NCBI GenBank assembly: GCA_945876185.1
Contig: CAMCMZ010000004.1
Span: 1-64,000 of the forward strand
Length of the DNA: 64,000 nt
Direction of reading: 5' to 3'
Origin: Candidatus Kuenenia stuttgartensis
GTDB taxonomy: Bacteria > Planctomycetota > UBA11346
Shown here: positions 1 to 6,106 of the stretch, piece after piece
How positions within the stretch are numbered: the first letter of the stretch is position 1
How the letters are laid out: every line of letters starts with the position of its first letter
Program-made: the position numbers and the translations under genes
Notes under the pieces: generated by a model
Seen by the model: only the letters and a program-made list of their open reading frames with translations
What the model was told of the DNA's origin: nothing
The model's database searches: none

Positions 1-147
1 GAAGACCTCGGTTTCGTGCCGATCCACGCTGGCGCGACCACGAAAGCCGACCCATGAAGCCAACGGGAAAGCCGGATGCGGGAAATCTGCAAGTCCGGTT
101 TGAAGAGGGGGATGGCGACCGTCAGGACGGCGCCATCCCTACTCTAC
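1..147 (+). mobile_element. Group II intron, 3' end only (domains V and VI)
   Basis: Bases 68-101 form a 34-nt hairpin of domain V type: AAAGCCGGA pairs with TCCGGTTT, the catalytic AGC triad is present, and the upper stem is capped near GAAA. Bases 104-147 form a domain VI hairpin (AGAG with CTCT, GGATGG with CCATCC) with an unpaired A at 141, seven bases from a terminal AC, as expected for the branch point and 3' splice site. A reading frame entering from the left edge stops at 55-57 and could be the tail of the intron-encoded reverse transcriptase, but it is too short to identify. The rest of the intron lies outside the window. The intron is read on the plus strand while the interrupted gene is on the minus strand. 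Confidence 0.8.
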
Positions 148-288
148 CATGTTCGAGGCGCTGCTCGCCCGGACACTCGCCTCCAGGACCGTCTGCAGTT
201 CAGCCTCTGGAATGGGGCGGTCGGCGAAGTCGCCGTGAGTGGTGTGCAGATCGTGGATGGTGGCGAGGGTGGGGTTGGAGTGGGTCAT
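148..288 (-). pseudogene. Nitroreductase family protein, N-terminal fragment cut by a group II intron
   Basis: The 47 codons from the ATG at 288 encode a product strongly resembling the N-terminus of the neighbouring nitroreductase (shared pattern of NP-L--IH--H-THG-F-DRP and a VRASSASN segment matching IRAPNAGN). The good ribosome-binding site GGAGGAAATAAC-ATG lies just downstream of the neighbour's stop codon, so this was the third gene of the operon. The coding sequence ends abruptly at base 148, exactly at the predicted intron 3' boundary. Because the intron is antisense to this gene, splicing from the gene's own mRNA could not restore it. The gene is therefore likely inactive unless the intron has left the other half usable upstream, which cannot be seen here. 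Confidence 0.75.
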
Positions 289-303
289 GTTATTTCCTCC
301 GAT

Positions 304-1107
304 TTAGAGCTCGGATTGATTGAGAACTGCCACCTCGCAGGCACGGATGTCGATCCCGGATTCCCGCAGGGCTGGCGCGAGATTGCCATACATGTTGGCG
401 GCGCGACCGCCCGGCCCCTTGAAGAAGGCTTCCAAGTAATGGGCATGCCCCTTGGCCCGCCAATCGGCGAAAACCGAGGCGCCGAATCCTTCCGCATCGG
501 TTTCGGCCAGGATGCGTTCGCAGGCGGCGGTATCGCGGTGCTGATATCTGCCGCGATGGATGACCGCATCATTGGCCAGGCGGCCCTTGCGGTGTTCTTG
601 AATCGCGTTGGCGTAACCCAGGAAGACTGCCAGGACCGGGAAACAATTAACTGGTGGCAGATTGAGCAGACGCCAGAAGCGCCGCACCTCACCACGTTGC
701 ACGCCATTGGAGATCAGCCAATCGATGCCCAGACCACGGGCGGCGATAACGGCGTTCTGGGCTGCCAGCGCGACATCGGTCACTCCGGTCACCAGCGTCC
801 AGGCCGAGTCGGTACCATAGGCCAGACCGAGGTGGGTGGCCAGGTCCTTGTTCCGTTGGGTGTCGACGCAGTACACCAGCATCACTGGTGCCTGGAAACC
901 GCAGACCTCTTTCATCAAGGCCGGATCCTGGCTGACGATGATGGCGTAGTTCTGGGCGTTGCCGGCATTGGGCGCGCGGATGCTGGCAGCCAGGATGGCC
1001 TCCAGGTCGTCAGGCAGCAGTGGACGGTCGCTGAAATTCCCATGGGTAGAATGCATGGAGTGGATGATGGCGAGGACTGGATTGGCGGGGTGATCAGGCA
1101 AGTTCAT
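304..1107 (-). CDS. Nitroreductase family protein
   Basis: This 267-residue protein has the features of the FMN-dependent nitroreductase superfamily. An N-terminal helix-turn carries DRP followed by LEAILAASIRAPNAGNAQNY, the usual FMN phosphate-binding start, and later comes an AARGLGIDWL segment typical of the dimer interface. Such enzymes reduce nitro groups, quinones or other small acceptors with NAD(P)H in the cytoplasm. The substrate cannot be deduced. The ATG at 1107 overlaps the TGA of the upstream hydrolase gene in an ATGA arrangement, so translation is probably coupled. A second paralogous nitroreductase follows after a 15-base gap and is broken by an intron. Family assignment is fairly secure; the specific role is not. 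Confidence 0.75.
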   Translation of the reverse strand: MNLPDHPANPVLAIIHSMHSTHGNFSDRPLLPDDLEAILAASIRAPNAGNAQNYAIIVSQDPALMKEVCGFQAPVMLVYCVDTQRNKDLATHLGLAYGTDSAWTLVTGVTDVALAAQNAVIAARGLGIDWLISNGVQRGEVRRFWRLLNLPPVNCFPVLAVFLGYANAIQEHRKGRLANDAVIHRGRYQHRDTAACERILAETDAEGFGASVFADWRAKGHAHYLEAFFKGPGGRAANMYGNLAPALRESGIDIRACEVAVLNQSEL

Positions 1108-3272
1108 GGCAGGGTTCTTTGCGGTGAAGGCGCGGATGTGGTCAAGGGGGCCAGCACTTGCGGACCGTATTCCCGCAATGCAGTGGCGACCAGGAGATCG
1201 GTGGTGGCCAACGGTAACTCAGGATCGTGGATGGTACGCAGGATTGCCCAAGCATCCTCGTGGATGCAGGCAATGCGCAGGCGTCCGCTCGTTTGCCGCT
1301 GACCGATGTAGGCAATTCCAAGATCGGCTGCCGCGAGAAGTTTATCCACCTGGGCTGTGGTTGGTTCGATGATCAGGATGCGATCCCATCCGTGCAAACA
1401 GGCCAAGTCTTCGATCCGAGTGGTTCCGGCCGTAGCGGTAGGATAGATCCGAAAATCCGCTTCGGCTTCTCGATACAGGGCAAGACCGCCATCGCTGCCG
1501 GCGGCGCGGCGTAGACATTCCGCCCGAACATGGGCTAATTGCTCGGCAGAGCACCGTGTCGCAGGAAGCGCATGATCTGCCACTGACGGTTCACACCAAT
1601 TCCAGGCTCCAGTCAGTCGACGGGCCACCACCAGGCGATTGCCATGCTCGGCGGCGATCAGGAGATCTGGGCAGACGCCGCTTCTTGTGTCGTTGCCGAG
1701 CAGGCGGAAGGGAAGTCGATCCCAGTCGGTGACCGGGCCCTCCCCATCCACGATCCACACCACTTGACGGTCACCGACTTTACCCAGCACCGACGCACAG
1801 CATCCGCCGACCAGGTAGATCGCATCACCGACTTTAAGACGACCGGTATCGAAGCTCGCCGGCAACCGGTCCTGCCAGGTCGCCGCCAGGCGGTTCTCAA
1901 TGCAGGAACCGATCAGGATGATGTTGCCATGCGGAGGTGCCGATAAAGCCTCTTGATCGGTGAGCACCGGTAATGATCCGGTGAATCGTTCGGGATTCTT
2001 GCGGATCCCAGCCCATGGCATGCGCGCCAGGCGCTCGGCCAGAGCACGGCGGGCCGGGATGGTCGCGGCATCGCCAGCGGTTCCATAGACGACGCATACT
2101 CGGTCACCGTGGAGCACCGCGTCCAGGCCGCCCGGTGCATGGGGCAGGGGAGAGCCTTCTCCTGATCGCCATGTCCCGGTTTTGACCAGGGGAATTCGCG
2201 CCGGGACCTGGGATGGGAAATTCGCGACCTCCGTTCCATCGATCATGATCCGCAGTGGTGCATCGGGCGGATGACCCCAACTTGCGGGCGACAACTCCAC
2301 TGCAGCGACATTGTCGGTGGTCACGCTGAACGTCCCGGAAACACGTGACCAAGCGACCTTGGCCGGCAGTGGCGCATCGCCCCAGGCGACGATGGCGACG
2401 CCCCAGGCCGTGGCTGCGGCCGCATCTTCGGCGACGAATCTGAACACCGCAGGCGGGATCAGCGGTTTCCCTTTAGTCACCCACTGGTCGACGGTCCCGG
2501 AAAAGGCTGCGGGGAATCCATGGCCGATGTGATCGGTGATGAGGTGATTGGCCTGGCCGCCCTGGGTGGACACGGCCTGGATCATCGCCCGACTGAATCG
2601 ATGGATGGCAGTGTCATCTCGGCTGGTGACCGCGAGCAACGGCGTCGCCAGAAGATTCCCTGGCCAACTGCCGCCTCCCCACCCGGCGGTCGGTGCCGCG
2701 GCGATGAACCAGTCAGGATGACGACTGGCCAAGACGTAGGAACCGGCGCCACCCAGACTATGACCGGTGACCGCGATTCGCTGGCGGTCCACCGGCCACC
2801 ACGCGCAGACTGCCGCCATGGCCTCACGAACATCGTTTTCCGATAATCCACGCCAACGTGCTGACCTTCCTTGGCCTAGGACATGCAGGTAGCACACCCC
2901 CGGGGGGAATTCCGTCCGTTTCGTCTGATGGGTGCCGCCACCGCCATGCAAGACGACCACCATCGGCCAGGGCGGTGGTGTGGCTGCCCGGTCAGGCAGG
3001 ACGATGGTGAACGGCTGCAGGCTATCATCGCTCAGCGAACGGTAGGCCCATTCGTGCTTTCCATGCAAGGAATCGAACCAACCAGGATCCGCAGCGATCG
3101 CCACCCGCGTGGCCGTGGCTCTGGCGGCGGCAGTCGTGCTGCCAGCCGCAGCTTCCTGATCGATCCAGGCCAGCAATGGCCCGATCGGGTCTTCGGCTGT
3201 TCCAACCCAGGGAACCAAAGCGAAGGCGAGCAGGATGGATGCCTGAGTGTACATGGTTAGAAGTCTAACCAT
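1104..3272 (-). CDS. Secreted alpha/beta hydrolase (esterase/peptidase-like) with long C-terminal region
   Basis: A hydrophobic N-terminus ending in VGTA predicts export. Residues about 90-290 form an alpha/beta-hydrolase domain with an HGGGG oxyanion segment, the nucleophile elbow GHSLGG, and later DDT and GHGF segments that fit the acid and histidine positions. This resembles the dienelactone hydrolase/polyhydroxybutyrate depolymerase-type esterases common in PVC bacteria. The following 400 residues are not recognised. The listed start (ATG at 3272) gives MVRLLT with a basic n-region; a second ATG at 3254 is also possible. Both are embedded in a 20-bp palindrome and neither has a clear Shine-Dalgarno sequence. 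The gene heads an operon with two nitroreductases. Confidence 0.7.
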   Translation of the reverse strand: MVRLLTMYTQASILLAFALVPWVGTAEDPIGPLLAWIDQEAAAGSTTAAARATATRVAIAADPGWFDSLHGKHEWAYRSLSDDSLQPFTIVLPDRAATPPPWPMVVVLHGGGGTHQTKRTEFPPGVCYLHVLGQGRSARWRGLSENDVREAMAAVCAWWPVDRQRIAVTGHSLGGAGSYVLASRHPDWFIAAAPTAGWGGGSWPGNLLATPLLAVTSRDDTAIHRFSRAMIQAVSTQGGQANHLITDHIGHGFPAAFSGTVDQWVTKGKPLIPPAVFRFVAEDAAAATAWGVAIVAWGDAPLPAKVAWSRVSGTFSVTTDNVAAVELSPASWGHPPDAPLRIMIDGTEVANFPSQVPARIPLVKTGTWRSGEGSPLPHAPGGLDAVLHGDRVCVVYGTAGDAATIPARRALAERLARMPWAGIRKNPERFTGSLPVLTDQEALSAPPHGNIILIGSCIENRLAATWQDRLPASFDTGRLKVGDAIYLVGGCCASVLGKVGDRQVVWIVDGEGPVTDWDRLPFRLLGNDTRSGVCPDLLIAAEHGNRLVVARRLTGAWNWCEPSVADHALPATRCSAEQLAHVRAECLRRAAGSDGGLALYREAEADFRIYPTATAGTTRIEDLACLHGWDRILIIEPTTAQVDKLLAAADLGIAYIGQRQTSGRLRIACIHEDAWAILRTIHDPELPLATTDLLVATALREYGPQVLAPLTTSAPSPQRTLP
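3253..3272. promoter_or_regulatory. Perfect inverted repeat at the hydrolase start (candidate operator)
   Basis: ATGGTTAGA-AG-TCTAACCAT is a perfect inverted repeat with 9-bp arms and a 2-bp spacer. It covers both possible start codons of the secreted hydrolase and sits at the junction with the FtsA/PilM-like remnant. A dyad of this size is typical of binding sites for dimeric HTH repressors (for example MarR, PadR or TetR types). No regulator gene is adjacent, so the binding protein is unknown. Confidence 0.45.
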
Positions 3273-3589
3273 AAGTTCACGACGTCAAGCGGCTCCGGAT
3301 CCTGCGCAGCCACGGCATGCTCGCGCAGCAGGGCAGCGTGCACCTGCTCGGCCGCGCGGCGCAGCTCGGCGGCCTGATCCCCACCGTGCGCGACTGCTTC
3401 GAACTGCCGGTCGTCCTCGGCAGCGGCGACAAGGCGCGCCAACCCACCGACGAACTCGACGGCATCCTGACCTCTGGCCTGGTCCGCATCTGCGCCGACC
3501 GCCGCCGCGACCTCATCGCCAGCCAATCCGCCACCTTCCGCAAGACCGCCAGCGGATTGTGGTCGTGGCTGGCGAAGCCGATCGCCTAG
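3273..3589 (+). pseudogene. C-terminal remnant of an FtsA/PilM-like actin-fold protein
   Basis: The frame open from the TAA at 3272 to the TAG at 3587-3589 reads through a segment GSVHLLGRAAQLGGLIPTV, then FELPVVLG. This pattern matches the last beta-strand and glycine-rich loop of the FtsA/PilM family, whose usual form is VVLTGGGA-LPGL followed by a GLPV strand. The end, FRKTASGLWSWLAK, resembles the amphipathic membrane-targeting helix at the FtsA C-terminus. Only about 100 residues remain of a protein normally near 400, with no upstream coding part and a stop immediately before the homologous part. The codon preference looks intact, so loss of the 5' part may be recent. The similarity is moderate; the alternative is a chance open frame. 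Confidence 0.4.
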
Positions 3590-3614
3590 GAGCGCTTGGA
3601 GAAATCCTGGCTTT

Positions 3615-4121
3615 TCAGCGTTTTCGCGACAGCACCAGCAACCCGATTGCCGCCAGCCACGGTGCCGCCGCCTGGGCCCAGATCGACAACGCCTTGCCGG
3701 CCACCATCAGGCCGGGGCTGAGTTCGGCTATCAACCAGGTCAGCGGATACGCCCACACCTGGACCACCACCGGGCCGGCGGCGGGCACCGGCGGGCCGCC
3801 GCAGAAATCGAGGAGGATCCAGGCGCCGAACGCCAGGGCTGGCAGTTGCCAGAGCACGATCACGGCGAGGCGACGCCACCAGGTGTCGAGTCCACCCAGC
3901 ACCGCCGGCCAGCGTGCGGCGAGGTAGAGCCAGAGCAGGTAGGCGACGCAGGCGAGGGACTTCAGCGCGATCGAGAACGAGAGGAACCACACGCCAAGGC
4001 CGGCGAGCAGTTGCACCAGGATGAGGAACCCGGCGGTGGCGAAGACTCCGGCGTGGGCACCAGATGATTTTCCCTTCGGCTTGTCGGCCGGCGGTGCCTT
4101 CGGTTTCTTGTCGTCGCTCAT
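3615..4121 (-). CDS. Small integral membrane protein, function unknown
   Basis: Starting at the ATG at 4121, which overlaps the stop of the upstream hydrolase gene (ATGA), the product has 168 residues. A hydrophilic Lys/Pro-rich N-terminus (MSDDKKPKAPPADKPKG) is followed by about four hydrophobic helices and a short basic C-terminus. The ORF-track start at 4223 was rejected because the first 34 residues are an Arg-rich shadow of the neighbour. I do not recognise the family. Translational coupling with the YiiX-like hydrolase suggests the two act together at the membrane. Confidence 0.6.
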   Translation of the reverse strand: MSDDKKPKAPPADKPKGKSSGAHAGVFATAGFLILVQLLAGLGVWFLSFSIALKSLACVAYLLWLYLAARWPAVLGGLDTWWRRLAVIVLWQLPALAFGAWILLDFCGGPPVPAAGPVVVQVWAYPLTWLIAELSPGLMVAGKALSIWAQAAAPWLAAIGLLVLSRKR

Positions 4122-4735
4122 GGTTTTCCCCAGCGTTCGACCACCGGGGCGCCGCCGGCGACCAGGGCATCGGGGGTGGGCCAGAAGCGGCCGTCGGTGG
4201 GATCGATGCCGACCTGCAGCCACGCGTCGCGGGCGGCCTTGCTGCAGGTGAAGCGGCGGCGGTCGTTGGGATGCGCGATCAATTCGAATTCGGCGCCGTC
4301 CAGCCGCGCCGCCCAGGCCGCGACCACCGCGCGCTGTTCGGGGGTGGCCTTGGGCCGCAGGACAAGGACTTCGTCATAGCCGGCGAACTCCGCCGGGGTT
4401 GCGATCCAAATCCCTTTCAGCGAGTGATGCGCGAGAATCCGGCCCTCAGGCAGCACGATGGTGGCGTGGCTCCACGCCCCGTGCACTGACTCAGTCCGCC
4501 GGCCGAGCAGGATGTCGCCGGGTTGCAGGGCGCGCGCATCGACGGTGACCGGTCGGACCGACCAGCGCCCGGCGCTCAGACCCCGGAAAACGCCAAAATG
4601 AAGGTAATGGCGGACGTATTCGCCGGCATCACGAGGCGGCCTGGCCTGATCTCCAGGAAAGAACCAGGCCCAACCCGTGAGCACCGTGAACGCGATCAGC
4701 AGCAGGACGGCAGAGAAACGGATGAGGAAGGGCAC
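4118..4735 (-). CDS. YiiX/YaeF-like permuted NlpC/P60 cysteine hydrolase
   Basis: This 205-residue protein has an N-terminal membrane anchor (LIRFSAVLLLIAFTVLTGWAW), then a domain starting LQPGDILLGR. That domain contains WSHATIVL, where the His is the expected general base, and about 80 residues later FTCSKAARDAW, where the Cys is the expected nucleophile. The order His before Cys is the circularly permuted papain-like arrangement of the YiiX/YaeF (C92) family. Members act on lipid- or peptide-linked amide bonds at the envelope, but substrates are mostly undefined. The gene is the first of a two-gene unit with the membrane protein at 3615-4121. Confidence 0.65.
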   Translation of the reverse strand: MPFLIRFSAVLLLIAFTVLTGWAWFFPGDQARPPRDAGEYVRHYLHFGVFRGLSAGRWSVRPVTVDARALQPGDILLGRRTESVHGAWSHATIVLPEGRILAHHSLKGIWIATPAEFAGYDEVLVLRPKATPEQRAVVAAWAARLDGAEFELIAHPNDRRRFTCSKAARDAWLQVGIDPTDGRFWPTPDALVAGGAPVVERWGKP

Positions 4736-4810
4736 GGAGGGCGATTCTCAATCACGCGGCGGCGGGGCAATCTTCCGCTGGCGCGTGAGCGGTAACGCAT
4801 GCAATCTGGT

Positions 4811-5266
4811 TTAGGGCGTCTCGACCCAAACGGTGTCGCTGCGCCGCGTCGCGAGCAGCCCTTCCGGGAACCAGATCGCGAGTTCGCGTGCGGCGCTGGC
4901 CGGGCTGTCGGAACCGTGCACGAGGTTGTTCGACTTCGATAGCGCGAGATCGCCGCGGATCGTGCCCGGCGCGGCGGCGCGGCCGTCGGTCGCACCGATG
5001 ATGAGGCGCGCCACCGGCACGGCCTCGTCGCCCTCCAGCGCCACCGCGATCAGGGGCCCGCCGGTGATGAATTGCTTCAGGCTGGGAAAGAACGGCCGTT
5101 CCTTGTGCTCGGCATAGTGGCGGTCGGCCTGGTCGCCGGTGGCCTGGACCAATTTCAGGCCGACGATGCGCAGGCCCTTGCGTTCGAAGCGGCCGAGGAT
5201 CTCGGCGGCCAGTCCGCGTTGGATGGCATCGGGTTTGAGAAGGATGAGGGTCTGCTGCACGGGCAT
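4811..5266 (-). CDS. ndk: Nucleoside diphosphate kinase
   Basis: The 151-residue protein from the ATG at 5266 matches the full length of bacterial Ndk. It opens with QQTLILLKPDAIQRGL, carries the LKL--QAT-DQADRHYAEHK segment and holds the phospho-accepting histidine in NNLVHGSDSP. It transfers gamma-phosphate between NTPs and NDPs in the cytoplasm. The ORF-track start at 5452 adds 62 residues with no family counterpart and was rejected. No strong Shine-Dalgarno sequence precedes the chosen ATG. The gene is monocistronic as far as can be seen. Confidence 0.93.
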   Translation of the reverse strand: MPVQQTLILLKPDAIQRGLAAEILGRFERKGLRIVGLKLVQATGDQADRHYAEHKERPFFPSLKQFITGGPLIAVALEGDEAVPVARLIIGATDGRAAAPGTIRGDLALSKSNNLVHGSDSPASAARELAIWFPEGLLATRRSDTVWVETP

Positions 5267-5475
5267 GGAGGGCTCGCTTGGTCCGAAGGGATTGAAGGTG
5301 GGGTTTTGGGGTGAGGCGGCAGGGTCGATTCCGCCGCCGCCCTGGCAAGGCCGGTCCAGGCGGGTTTCGGCATCCGTCGCTCTTCTGCCGCCGGCGCCCT
5401 TCTGCCGCCTGGTCCGGCGTGGACCGGGGCTGGAAATGCCCGGACGGCCCACTACAAACCCCGCCTCAGCAGCAT

Positions 5476-5551
5476 GGGGGCATAGCTCAGCTGGTAGAGC
5501 GGTTCGTTCGCAATGAACAGGTCTGGGGTCCGAATCCCCATGCCTCCACCA
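5476..5551 (+). tRNA. tRNA-Ala (anticodon CGC)
   Basis: A full cloverleaf can be folded: acceptor GGGGGCA with TGCCTCC, D-arm GCTC-AGCTGGTAGA-GCG, and anticodon stem GTTCG/TGAAC with loop TTCGCAA, giving anticodon CGC. The T-arm is TGGGG-TCCGAAT-CCCCA, with discriminator A and an encoded CCA end. It reads codon GCG. An accessory island starts immediately downstream. Confidence 0.93.
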
Positions 5552-5571
5552 TGTCGGGGTTCAAACCCCAT

Positions 5572-5610
5572 GACCAGCCCACGGATGACCTCCGTGGGCT
5601 GGTCGTTTTT
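5572..5610 (+). terminator. Intrinsic terminator after tRNA-Ala
   Basis: A perfect 14-bp stem (GACCAGCCCACGGA with TCCGTGGGCTGGTC) with a 5-base loop is followed by GTTTTT. It lies 21 bases past the tRNA CCA end and is a convincing Rho-independent terminator for the tRNA transcript. Confidence 0.85.
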
Positions 5611-5817
5611 CGCCTCTGCTTCGATGCGGCTCTGACGGGCGGTTCAGGCCGAGAGACTGCTCGCAGGCCCAGCCAACCTCAGCCATGGCCAAGATTCCTC
5701 AGTTGGCCGCAGTCTGCCGCACCGCATCCCCTTGCCGGTGCAGGCCTGTCTTCCTACGCTGCCACCGATCCACATCCGCACTCCGGCGATGGGGTCGCCC
5801 CCCAGGTCTGAAAGGCC

Positions 5818-6021
5818 GTGCCAGTGACCGTCGAACTCTGGGTAACCCAGCAAGAGGTCGCCAAGCACCTCCAAGTGGCCGAGGACGCCATGCACCGTTG
5901 GATTTCCCGCAAGGACATGCCCGCCACCAAGGTCGGTCGGATGTGGCGGTTCAAGCTGACTGAGGTGGATTGGCAGGCACGGTATTACTCCACTCCCAAC
6001 CGATTCACGGCCTCGAGTTGA
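5818..6021 (+). CDS. Excisionase-family (MerR-like) small DNA-binding protein
   Basis: The 67-residue product begins at a GTG and consists of little more than one winged helix-turn-helix. The segment VTQQEVAKHLQVAEDAMHRW, then ISRKDMPATKVGRMWRF, matches the excisionase-type DNA-binding domain (pattern: EEVAE-LGVS--TV-RW--.G-LPA-KVGR.WRF). Such proteins either direct excision of mobile elements or act as small regulators. It is the first gene after tRNA-Ala and reads towards res/mod, so it may regulate the restriction operon or be a leftover of the island's mobility functions. Upstream sequence 5611-5817 shows no other gene. Confidence 0.7.
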   Translation: MPVTVELWVTQQEVAKHLQVAEDAMHRWISRKDMPATKVGRMWRFKLTEVDWQARYYSTPNRFTASS

Positions 6022-6106
6022 ACGTCATGATATCGTTTCAACTGATTTGGTGTGAGCAGGCCCGCTTCGTCCTCCCAACCCGACCTAACGCAACGGATCC
6101 CCGCTG

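Noticed and set aside
76-1302. 408-residue plus-strand ORF
   Set aside because: Runs through the intron end and antisense to two nitroreductase-type genes.
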